Shown here: piece after piece, positions 1 to 5,326 of the stretch
Numbering within the stretch: position 1 is the stretch's first letter
How the letters are laid out: every line of letters begins with the position of its first letter
From: Bacteroidota bacterium
GTDB taxonomy: Bacteria; Bacteroidota; Kryptoniia; Kryptoniales; JAKASW01
Reading direction: 5' to 3'
DNA length: 7,303 nucleotides
Assembly (NCBI GenBank): GCA_021796055.1
Contig: JAJYOS010000317.1
Location: forward strand, 1 to 7,303
The notes under the pieces: generated by a model
The model's input: only the letters and a program-made list of their open reading frames with translations
The model's database searches: none
What the model was told of the DNA's origin: nothing
Translations under genes and position numbers: made by a program

Positions 1-1430
1 CCTACATAATCTCCTCTCACACCCGCAACAACAAAGAGCCCCCGCACGGACGCGAGGTTCCTCTTCTCGATTTCATAATACGCTCCGTATCGGGTGGCGG
101 AGAAATTGGCATCGAGAACTTTCGAGGATGCGCCGGGCCCGGGCCGCAGATCGTAGTCGTAATTCGGGATCGTGCCCATGTAGTGCTCCTGACGGTTCTC
201 AATTTCACCGCCGAATGAAAGCTTCAAGCCGTCGGTCAGCCTATCCTGAAAGTCAGAACGCAGCTTCCCGGTCCGGTCAGTCCTCTCAAGGTTCAGTACC
301 CCCAGCAGCCAAGTATCGGAATAGTCGGAAGCCGACAGGCTCGTTTCAACGAGCAGATTATCACCGATCACGTCGATATTCTGGAGATTCAGGGTGAGAT
401 CCCCTGATTTACCGTTGAACGCCGCGTTTAGCTCCGGGCGTTGGACATTGACGCCTTCGTTGTCCGACGATCCGAGCATGAAGAGCTTGACGCTGCCGGT
501 CTGAGAATACTTGTAGATAATCGAGGCGTCGGCATCCTGCGAAGAGGGCACGGCGGAGAAGCGGTCGCTGCCGCCGTTCAGCCAGAATATTGGCGCCGTG
601 AAGTTCTTTCTCACGTACAACCGGATCCCAAGCCTGTCGTCGAGTACCGGGACCTCTATTCCCGCGGAAGCACCTGCCAGCGACGCGCCGAACTGAATTG
701 ACCGGCTCGCCGGAATCCCCTTCGTCTTCAAGTCGAGAACGCCGGACAACGCGTTCCCATATTTCACGGAAAATCCGCCGCTGGAAAAATACATCCCGCC
801 GATCGCGGCCGTATTCAAGTTGGAGAACAACCCGCCATATGGCGATTCGTAGGTGTAGGGATTATAGAGTGAGGCCTGGTCGACAAGCACGAGAGTCTCG
901 GAAGGGTCGCCGCCACGGACATAGAGCTCCGAGCTTTCCGAGACCTGCGTCAGGCCCGGAAGAGTCTTCAGAGACTGGAAGATGTCGGCGGCTCCGCCGG
1001 GAGTCGTGTATACGTCCATTTGAGTCATTACCAGGCCTTTCCCGGGCTCACTCGAAAATGAACTGGCGGTCACGTCAACGTTGTTCGAGACAATCTGCGA
1101 TTCCTTGAGAGTTATGTCAAAATCATAAATGTGGCCCCGGGTGATCGAGATCGTGTGGACAAACTTTCCGAAACCGACGGCGCTCGAAACGAGCTCGACG
1201 CTGCCGGACGCGGACGACTTGAAAGAGAAGGAGCCGTCGTCGTTCGTAACCTGGCCTTCACCGGTGGAGGCGATGAACACGTTGGCGTACGACACGGGGT
1301 TGCCGTTTTCGTCTTTGACAGTGCCGGAGATGACGGCAGGCTTCGCCTGAGATACTTTCACCTGGGCGCCTAAAGAGACCGATGTCAGCAAAACAACCAA
1401 CATCCCAAGGACAACTCGAAGTGATTTCAT
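1..1430 (-). CDS. TonB-dependent outer-membrane receptor with carboxypeptidase-like N-terminal domain, 3' end outside window
   Basis: The reading frame is open from an ATG at 1430-1428 to the left edge (476 codons seen), so the end of the gene is missing. Residues 1-22 form a signal peptide (MKSLRVVLGMLVVLLTSVSLGA). Residues about 33-112 match a carboxypeptidase-regulatory-like beta-sandwich (ISGTVKDENGNPVSYANVFI, then TNDDGSFSF). The NNVDVTASS stretch at 117-125 is where a TonB box normally sits. Residues about 130-237 form the plug, with LKTLPGLTQ, LYVRGGDPSETLVLVDQ and NALSGVLDLKTKG. From about 245 onward alternating beta-strands begin the barrel. Such receptors import a bound ligand using TonB energy; the substrate cannot be told from this part. 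AAGGA, 9 bases before the ATG, overlaps the TAA stop of the upstream TPR gene, so the two genes are co-transcribed and probably translationally coupled. A nearby ATG at 1440 is out of frame and was not used. Confidence 0.93.
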   Translation of the reverse strand, partial: MKSLRVVLGMLVVLLTSVSLGAQVKVSQAKPAVISGTVKDENGNPVSYANVFIASTGEGQVTNDDGSFSFKSSASGSVELVSSAVGFGKFVHTISITRGHIYDFDITLKESQIVSNNVDVTASSFSSEPGKGLVMTQMDVYTTPGGAADIFQSLKTLPGLTQVSESSELYVRGGDPSETLVLVDQASLYNPYTYESPYGGLFSNLNTAAIGGMYFSSGGFSVKYGNALSGVLDLKTKGIPASRSIQFGASLAGASAGIEVPVLDDRLGIRLYVRKNFTAPIFWLNGGSDRFSAVPSSQDADASIIYKYSQTGSVKLFMLGSSDNEGVNVQRPELNAAFNGKSGDLTLNLQNIDVIGDNLLVETSLSASDYSDTWLLGVLNLERTDRTGKLRSDFQDRLTDGLKLSFGGEIENRQEHYMGTIPNYDYDLRPGPGASSKVLDANFSATRYGAYYEIEKRNLASVRGLFVVAGVRGDYV

Positions 1431-1442
1431 TTCGCGTCATCC

Positions 1443-2261
1443 TTACCTATTATTCGCGGGACTGATTTTCTTTTCCAGTTCGGGAATCAACACGTATTTT
1501 GCCCGTGCGTAGTCCGGATAAGTCTGCAACGCCTTCCGGTAGACAGCGAGCGCGTCGCTGTAGTGGTCCTGCTTCTCGTAAGCGAGTCCAAGCCAGGTAA
1601 GCGCATCGATGTATCCCCATGATGGCTCAAGGCTCTCCTGCCATTCGTTTCCCACCGCCTCGTAGAGCGAGACGGCTTTTCGGAAATACTCCACGGCCTT
1701 GTCAACGCTTCCTCCGAATATTCCGGGCGTGTTGAACTTGCTTGTACCTAGGATCATGTAGGCTCTCGGATTTGTGGAATCCATGGCCAATGCCTTCTCT
1801 ACAAGCTCGCCGCTCTTCGGACCGAGGGTAGGGCCGCTCATCCAGCTCTCAGCGATCTCTATTCCGTAGATTCCGGCAAGGAGCACCTTCGGTTCGGACC
1901 AGTTGGGATATTTGTCGTTGAGGGCCTCCGCGCGTTTTTCGGCCTGGTCCGCGAATTCTTTGTACACGTCATCCTGCTTCGTCGCCATTCCATAAGTCAT
2001 GAGACGGTAGCCCGCGTAAGCGAGGTAGTATTCGACGAACCTGTCTTCGGGCTTCAGAACACCGGCGCGCTGCAGAAGGGCATTTCCACGGAGCATCGCT
2101 TCCTTTTTCCACTCCGCGTATCCCGAATCGACGAGATTTCTTCCTTGAATTACGAGAGAGTCCACCGCAGGATTGCCGGTCGTTGAAGGTGCCTTCGCAA
2201 ACGTTGCCGCGGACTGGAGTATCACGGTGAGTATCGAGACTAATGCGAGTCTGGTTTTCAT
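1443..2261 (-). CDS. Secreted TPR-repeat protein, partner of the downstream TonB-dependent receptor
   Basis: This is a 272-residue protein with an N-terminal signal peptide (hydrophobic residues 5-20, likely cleavage after A-K-A at 22-24) and no lipobox cysteine, so it is probably periplasmic. The C-terminal half is helical-repeat sequence. Residues 165-200 carry NPRAYMILG, then PGIFGGSVDKAVEYFRKAVSLYE, a pattern seen in TPR proteins whose repeats contain a P-x-(I/F)-F-G-G insert. Residues 219-252 form a canonical TPR (DALTWLGLAYEK, then YSDALAVYRKALQTYPDY). The start has a strong ribosome site, AGGAG, 5 bases before the ATG. It is the first gene of a two-gene unit with the receptor 12 bases downstream, which suggests a role in handling or docking for that receptor; this is inference. 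It is not SusD-like. The exact function is unknown. Confidence 0.88.
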   Translation of the reverse strand: MKTRLALVSILTVILQSAATFAKAPSTTGNPAVDSLVIQGRNLVDSGYAEWKKEAMLRGNALLQRAGVLKPEDRFVEYYLAYAGYRLMTYGMATKQDDVYKEFADQAEKRAEALNDKYPNWSEPKVLLAGIYGIEIAESWMSGPTLGPKSGELVEKALAMDSTNPRAYMILGTSKFNTPGIFGGSVDKAVEYFRKAVSLYEAVGNEWQESLEPSWGYIDALTWLGLAYEKQDHYSDALAVYRKALQTYPDYARAKYVLIPELEKKISPANNR

Positions 2262-2285
2262 TTCTTCTCCTCTGATTGTAAAGCT

Positions 2286-2300
2286 CTTTGTTTTTCAAAG
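2286..2300 (-). promoter_or_regulatory. Inverted-repeat operator CTTTG-N5-CAAAG before the TPR/receptor operon
   Basis: A perfect 5-bp inverted repeat with a 5-base A/T spacer, centred 32 bases before the TPR gene's ATG. The same arms and spacer length occur 29 bases before the membrane-protein gene (3244-3260). On the minus strand both copies read TTACTTTG, five A/T bases, CAAAG. The repetition at matching distances is seen directly. That it binds the winged-helix protein encoded at 2325-2621 is inference. A short hairpin in the mRNA leader is the alternative. Confidence 0.6.
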
Positions 2301-2306
2301 TAATGA

Positions 2307-2322
2307 GGCAAAAATTTTTGCC
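2307..2322. repeat. Perfect 16-bp palindrome GGCAAAAATTTTTGCC
   Basis: The palindrome lies in the 63-base gap between the winged-helix regulator's stop codon and the TPR gene. It has no natural loop and no following U-run, so it is a poor intrinsic terminator in either direction. It could be a second protein-binding site or a bent A-tract upstream of the operator at 2286-2300. If folded as RNA it would give a 6-bp stem with an AAUU loop. Confidence 0.6.
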
Positions 2323-2324
2323 GG

Positions 2325-2621
2325 TTATTTCTTCAGGAATTTTTCGAGCGTGCTTACATATTCCTCGAGCGCGCGACGGCCTTTTTCGGTAATCTTGTAG
2401 GTCGTCTGCGGCTTCCTTTCCACGAATCCCTTTTTCGATGAGACGTATCCGGCCTCTTCCAACTTCCTGAGATGCGTGCTCAGATTGCCGTCGGTGGTCT
2501 TGACCATGTCCTTGAGGAAATTGAAGTCGGCCTGTTGCACGCTCACCAGTGCCGCGACAATTGCGAGCCTGATCCTCGAGTGGAGAGTATCGTCAATTTG
2601 TTGATAATCGAAGTCGCTCAT
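2325..2621 (-). CDS. Small winged-helix transcriptional regulator (MarR/ArsR-like, HTH_34 type)
   Basis: A 98-residue protein. Residues 14-27 (HSRIRLAIVAALVS) form the first helix. Residues 31-59 (ADFNFLKDMVKTTDGNLSTHLRKLEEAGYV) form the helix-turn-helix, with T-D-G-N-L-S-T-H-L as the recognition helix. Residues 60-81 (SSKKGFVERKPQTTYKITEKG) form the wing, followed by a C-terminal dimerisation helix. This matches single-domain winged-helix repressors that lack a separate ligand domain. The frame is open further upstream, but that part only shadows the membrane-protein gene. The ATG at 2621-2619 was chosen because it overlaps that gene's TGA as ATGA, a standard coupling signal, and because the fold begins right after it. 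It probably represses its own operon and the TPR/receptor operon through the CTTTG-N5-CAAAG repeats; this is inference. Confidence 0.9.
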   Translation of the reverse strand: MSDFDYQQIDDTLHSRIRLAIVAALVSVQQADFNFLKDMVKTTDGNLSTHLRKLEEAGYVSSKKGFVERKPQTTYKITEKGRRALEEYVSTLEKFLKK

Positions 2622-3223
2622 TGAGCGCCCGCCGCCATCGAATTCTTTCTGGATGTCTTGTAGAATGCGAGCGCGGGGACGATCTGGAAGAGTATCATCA
2701 TCGCTCCGAATATGGGGAGCGTCTCGATGCCTTTCACGGCGAACATCACAAGCGCGCCGACCCACCACGCGATGCCCACCATCGTCACCCACTTCAGCCT
2801 GTAGACGAGCGAGCTTATCGTGTACGCGCCGCCCATCACCGTCGCGATCGCCGGACAAATCGCCCAGTCGTGCAGGGCGCCGGTCATAGGCCCGACGAAC
2901 CCGATAATCATCATCGACACGCCGGAACTGATCCAAATGAGTGAAATGAGCTTGGCACCGACGGGCCAGCCGCTTGATTTCGACGGCTCGCGCATTCCCA
3001 TCAGTATCGAGATAATCCAACCTAATCCGACAGCAACTATCCAGATCCAGCTGGAGACAGACTCGTTTTTCGTCAATATGACGGCGTATTGCGCAAATAT
3101 CGCGATGGTAATGATGATACCCCAGGCGAGATAATATTTTCCGTTATCGAAGGCAAACCTGCGGCTTTCATCCATGACCCTCCGTATGAGGGCTATTTCT
3201 TCTATAGCACTTTGCTGGTCCAT
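2618..3223 (-). CDS. Six-helix integral membrane protein of unknown function, paired with a winged-helix regulator
   Basis: This 201-residue protein has a charged N-terminal segment (residues 1-28, MDQQSAIEEIALIRRVMDES) and six hydrophobic segments at about 30-50, 58-77, 90-113, 119-140, 144-164 and 168-188. The C-terminal tail is short and basic (KTSRKN). No catalytic motif or transporter signature is visible. The start is firm: GGAGGAG sits 2-8 bases before the ATG, preceded by an inverted repeat and a strong sigma-70 promoter. The stop overlaps the start of the regulator gene by four bases, so the two proteins are made together. Membrane protein plus winged-helix pairs of this kind suggest either a membrane sensor or a target of the regulator. 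Which applies here cannot be told. Confidence 0.85.
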   Translation of the reverse strand: MDQQSAIEEIALIRRVMDESRRFAFDNGKYYLAWGIIITIAIFAQYAVILTKNESVSSWIWIVAVGLGWIISILMGMREPSKSSGWPVGAKLISLIWISSGVSMMIIGFVGPMTGALHDWAICPAIATVMGGAYTISSLVYRLKWVTMVGIAWWVGALVMFAVKGIETLPIFGAMMILFQIVPALAFYKTSRKNSMAAGAQ

Positions 3224-3243
3224 TTCTCCTCCATTGATAAAGC

Positions 3244-3260
3244 ACTTTGAATTACAAAGT
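3244..3260 (-). promoter_or_regulatory. Inverted-repeat operator ACTTTG-N5-CAAAGT before the membrane protein/regulator operon
   Basis: A perfect inverted repeat with 6-bp arms and a 5-base spacer. It directly abuts the -10 element of the promoter at 3262-3290 and should cover the transcription start. A protein bound here would block initiation, as expected for autorepression by the regulator encoded in this operon. A second copy with 5-bp arms lies at 2286-2300. Confidence 0.65.
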
Positions 3261-3261
3261 A

Positions 3262-3290
3262 AAAATAGGGCATAAAAAACATATTGTCAA
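3262..3290 (-). promoter_or_regulatory. Sigma-70 promoter for the membrane protein/regulator operon
   Basis: On the minus strand TTGACA (3290-3285) is a perfect -35, followed by a 17-base spacer and TATTTT (3267-3262) as the -10. Transcription should start near 3255, inside the inverted repeat, giving a leader of about 30 bases that contains the GGAGGAG ribosome site. Confidence 0.7.
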
Positions 3291-3331
3291 GCGTAAACTG
3301 TAACCCTACCTAATGCGGCCGTCGAGGAGAT

Positions 3332-3367
3332 TTGGCGGTTTGCGTATGTTTTTGTTAGATTTAAGTG
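3332..3367 (+). promoter_or_regulatory. Possible methyltransferase promoter overlapped by a C-box-like half-site
   Basis: TTGGCG (3332-3337), a 17-base spacer and TTAGAT (3355-3360) form a weak sigma-70-like promoter. Overlapping its -10 and the expected start is TAGATTTAAGTG (3356-3367). It resembles the right-hand controller box TAGACTTTAAGTC upstream of the C gene, lacking one C and differing at the last base. In some C-regulated systems, such as Esp1396I, the controller represses M through a single site placed this way. Both the promoter and the operator calls are inference. Confidence 0.35.
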
Positions 3368-3397
3368 AGGAGACGTGAGAAGGCTGACGAGGTTAGT

Positions 3398-4243
3398 TTG
3401 ATAGATCGAATTGAAAAGTATCTAGGAGCCCCCGCATATCGGAGGGAGGGTGTCTCAATTTTTCGGGGTGACTGTGTCGAGGTAATGAAACGTATTGAAG
3501 AGCCAATCATTTCCTTGACCGTAACGTCTCCACCCTACAACATTGGGAAAGAGTATGAGACTATACTTGATATAGATAATTACTTGGACTGGTGCGCAGC
3601 GTGGATACGTGAGATTTATCGAATCACGAAGTCCAGCGGGGCGTTTTGGTTGAACCTAGGGTATTTCGAACTCCCGCAAAGAGCAAAGGCAATTCCCATT
3701 CCTTACCTTCTTTGGAACAGGTCTCCATTCTACCTTGTTCAAGAAGTAATTTGGAACTATGGAGCGGGGGTTGCGAGCAAGCGCATGTTCTCGCCAAGAA
3801 ACGAGAAATTCCTTTGGTACGTGAAGGACCCGGGGGACTATGTGTTCAACCTAGATGATGTTCGCGACCCGGATGTAAAGTATCCAAAGCAAAAAAAGAA
3901 TGGAAAGTTGAAATGCAATCCACTCGGGAAAAACCCAACAGACGTCTGGTCGCTGCCTAAAGTCACCTCGGGAACAAACCGCAGCTCCGAGGAAAGGACT
4001 CCTCATCCGGCACAATTTCCGGCGGCCGTTATCGAGCGCATTGTACGCGCTTGCAGCCGGCCAAACGACCTGCTCTTAGATCCCTTCATGGGTTCTGGCA
4101 CTGTCGCAGAGGTCGCGATTCAAACAGGCAGAACGGCTATCGGCATTGAATTGCGAGAAGATTACATTGAGATTGCGGCTCAGCGGATTGATGGATACGT
4201 AAAGCGAAGAGATTTGGCGGCGGCACAAGAACAGTTGTTCTAA
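3398..4243 (+). CDS. Type II DNA methyltransferase, beta class, probably N4-cytosine
   Basis: It transfers a methyl group from S-adenosylmethionine to the exocyclic amine of a base in the recognition sequence, protecting host DNA from the adjacent endonuclease. The catalytic motif IV, TSPPYN, lies near the N-terminus (SPPY at residues 44-47 from this start), and the AdoMet-binding motif DPFMGSGT lies near the C-terminus (residues 228-235). That order defines the beta class. SPPY rather than DPPY favours N4-methylcytosine, consistent with what I recall for ScaI systems. HPAQFP before motif I is also typical. The frame is open back to a GTG at 3365, with a stop immediately before it. I chose the TTG at 3398 because GAGG lies 5 bases ahead, whereas the GTG has no ribosome site and sits inside the probable promoter/operator. 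The stop overlaps the convergent endonuclease stop. Confidence 0.93.
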   Translation: MIDRIEKYLGAPAYRREGVSIFRGDCVEVMKRIEEPIISLTVTSPPYNIGKEYETILDIDNYLDWCAAWIREIYRITKSSGAFWLNLGYFELPQRAKAIPIPYLLWNRSPFYLVQEVIWNYGAGVASKRMFSPRNEKFLWYVKDPGDYVFNLDDVRDPDVKYPKQKKNGKLKCNPLGKNPTDVWSLPKVTSGTNRSSEERTPHPAQFPAAVIERIVRACSRPNDLLLDPFMGSGTVAEVAIQTGRTAIGIELREDYIEIAAQRIDGYVKRRDLAAAQEQLF

Positions 4244-4839
4244 ACCCGATAAAGTTCTCGCAACTTATATTCTTCGACAAAGGGCTTGAGGTGTGCCTGC
4301 TGTCCAGAGGCAGATTTTTGTCCCACCCAGTCTGAATGATCCAGCCAGCCAAAGCGAATGATGGTGAGCTTGGGTTTGGTTATTCCCACTGTGAACTTCG
4401 AGAAGTTCACAGCTAGATAATACCCAGATTTACTCTTTTTAAAACTTGCCGTTTTCTGTGCATAACTTCGGTTGCCAAAGATGTGAGCTCTGTCAGAAGA
4501 TGTTTTAATTTCAATCGAATACTTCTCGTCAGGTACATACACCAGGTCTTTCTCATCGTCCGATTTATCTCCCCTCCACTCACCCGTATGTTTAGCCGCG
4601 AACTCCAAAGGGATTAGCTCGTGCAATAGGAAACCCATGATCTGCGGTTTAGGAAAAATGTCTACACCTATTCTGAATTTTCCCGTCCCAAGGTCGGAGA
4701 CAAAAATAGAGTCCCACGCCGCTTCAACAACCTCCACGATCTCCTTGGGTTCAAGAGGATGGTCTTCAATTAACTCTCCTGTAACGTCTTTCCACCGACT
4801 CCTCGGTATCCTGGCATATGGAGACTTTGCGAGAATCAA
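4240..4839 (-). CDS. ScaI-family Type II restriction endonuclease
   Basis: A 199-residue protein. The sequence matches my memory of the ScaI family (AGTACT cutters): IPRSRWKDVTGELIEDHPL near the N-terminus, then PKPQIMGFLLHELIPLEFA (64-81), EKDLVYVPDEKYSIEIKTS (96-114), FGNRSYAQ (121-128), KKSKSGYYLAVNF (134-146) and IRFGWLDHSDWVGQ (161-174). The catalytic PD-(D/E)xK triad is readable as D98, E110 and K112. The start codon is TTG (4839-4837), overlapping the controller's TGA as TTGA, so synthesis depends on translation of the controller. No in-frame ATG lies nearby. The last four bases overlap the end of the methyltransferase gene on the other strand. Family assignment is from recall, and cleavage at AGTACT is inference; divergent members could recognise another site. 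Confidence 0.82.
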   Translation of the reverse strand: MILAKSPYARIPRSRWKDVTGELIEDHPLEPKEIVEVVEAAWDSIFVSDLGTGKFRIGVDIFPKPQIMGFLLHELIPLEFAAKHTGEWRGDKSDDEKDLVYVPDEKYSIEIKTSSDRAHIFGNRSYAQKTASFKKSKSGYYLAVNFSKFTVGITKPKLTIIRFGWLDHSDWVGQKSASGQQAHLKPFVEEYKLRELYRV

Positions 4840-5054
4840 CGAATCCCCTCAAGGAGCTTAGCTGGTAAGACACCCAGTGCCCGCGCAATCTTAATTATAT
4901 TCTGGAGGCTGACATTTCGCTCCCCGCGCTCTATTCCACCGACGTAGGTCCTATGAAGGCCACACACCCCGGCGAGGGATTCTTGAGATAGCTGCTTGGA
5001 TTGGCGAAGTTCTCTAACGTTCTGGCCGAAGGTTCTTTGTTCTTGTTTGCTCAC
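4836..5054 (-). CDS. Restriction-modification controller (C) protein, XRE-type helix-turn-helix
   Basis: A 72-residue single-domain protein with FGQNVRELRQSKQLSQESLAGVCGLHRTYVGGIERGERNVSLQNIIKIARALGV spanning residues 9-62. The HTH is at about 23-42, and H-R-T-Y-V-G-x-I-E-R-G-E-R-N-V-S-L is the hallmark of C proteins. Such proteins bind C-boxes as dimers and delay endonuclease expression until methylation is established. The start is GTG (5054-5052) with only a weak GGA upstream. The gene ends in TGA inside the TTGA overlap with the endonuclease. Twin operators sit 25-48 bases before the start, which supports autoregulation. Confidence 0.92.
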   Translation of the reverse strand: MSKQEQRTFGQNVRELRQSKQLSQESLAGVCGLHRTYVGGIERGERNVSLQNIIKIARALGVLPAKLLEGIR

Positions 5055-5077
5055 TTTGACTAGTTTCCAATTTAGAA

Positions 5078-5102
5078 GACTTAAAGTCTACACACTTTAA
5101 GT
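5078..5102 (-). promoter_or_regulatory. Twin C-box operators for the controller/endonuclease operon
   Basis: Two 9-bp boxes form a perfect inverted repeat. On the minus strand ACTTAAAGT (5102-5094), six bases and ACTTTAAGT (5087-5079) are present. Each box is itself a dyad (ACTT-N-AAGT), and the second extends to GACTTTAAGTC. Centres are 15 bases apart, resembling the paired sites of C.Esp1396I (ACTTATAGT type). Cooperative binding of two controller dimers here would first activate and later repress C and R. The promoter hexamers are not clear, as expected if the promoter depends on activation. Confidence 0.8.
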
Positions 5103-5176
5103 ATCATTCTAAAACGAATAGATGGGTCTTGTTTGTGACAAGGGGATTGAAGAACTACATTGCACTCTGGAGATCG

Positions 5177-5217
5177 AACTCGCACCTACAAACTCGAATC
5201 CCTCGGATGTGCGAGTT
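5177..5217. repeat. 9-bp perfect inverted repeat with 23-base loop
   Basis: AACTCGCAC (5177-5185) is the exact reverse complement of GTGCGAGTT (5209-5217). A direct repeat of AACTCG also occurs inside (5177 and 5191). It lies in the gene-free gap upstream of the C-boxes. There is no U-run on either strand, so it is not a standard terminator. Function unknown. Confidence 0.55.
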
Positions 5218-5243
5218 ACTACTAACGCTTCGTATGCGCGCTG

Positions 5244-5271
5244 CGTTGCACGTTTCGGCGCGTGCCTAACG
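5244..5271. repeat. Bulged hairpin in the C/MBL intergenic gap
   Basis: CGTT plus GCACG (5244-5252) pairs with CGTGC, a two-base CT bulge and AACG (5261-5271), leaving an 8-base loop. AACGC at 5224-5228 could pair instead with GCGTT at 5243-5247, so two structures exclude one another. Transcription through this gap has not been shown, and the function is unknown. Confidence 0.4.
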
Positions 5272-5280
5272 ATCAGTAAT

Positions 5281-5316
5281 CACGTCGGCTTCGCAATGCT
5301 TGTGTTAACCGACATG
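5281..5316 (-). terminator. Possible 3'-end hairpin of the MBL gene transcript
   Basis: On the minus strand CATGTCGG (5316-5309) pairs with CCGACGTG (5288-5281) with one G-T wobble, around a 20-base loop, starting 10 bases after the MBL stop codon. No U-run follows, so any termination would need Rho, or the hairpin may only protect the mRNA end. It is the best candidate boundary between the MBL operon and the controller operon. Confidence 0.3.
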
Positions 5317-5326
5317 AACATACTCA

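Larger units (their letters stand above)
3300..5110. other. Type II restriction-modification module (M, R, C), probably horizontally acquired
   Basis: The segment holds a convergent methyltransferase and endonuclease plus a controller gene and its operators, packed with no spare sequence between M, R and C. Base composition differs from the flanks: bases 4441-4500 count 26 of 60 G+C, while bases 541-600 in the receptor gene count 40 of 60. Starts are atypical (TTG or GTG for M, TTG for R, GTG for C). No integrase, transposase or flanking direct repeat was found by eye, so the boundaries are approximate. Confidence 0.5.

Noticed and set aside
1258..1440. Short minus-strand frame starting at the ATG at 1440, just before the receptor start
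   Set aside because: Out of frame with the receptor; the ATG at 1428-1430 gives a proper signal peptide and has AAGGA at good spacing.
2307..2322. Intrinsic terminator after the winged-helix regulator
   Set aside because: The palindrome has an A/T core without a GC stem next to a loop, and no U-run follows on either strand.
2622..3020. N-terminal extension of the winged-helix regulator frame back to 3020
   Set aside because: The extra residues are charged, low-complexity shadow sequence of the membrane-protein gene. The ATGA overlap at 2621 gives a natural start, and the remaining protein has the usual length for the family.
5185..5215. tRNA T-arm-like string (CTCGAATCCCTC) suggesting a tRNA or a tRNA-derived att site
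   Set aside because: The 5' half of the T-stem does not pair, and no matching acceptor stem or anticodon arm is found in the 80 bases on either side.
5224..5315. attC-like integron recombination site in the C/MBL gap (GCCTAAC at 5264-5270 and GTTAACC downstream)
   Set aside because: The two core boxes are not complementary to one another, the spacing is shorter than usual attC sites, and no inner L boxes pair. No integrase or cassette array is nearby.
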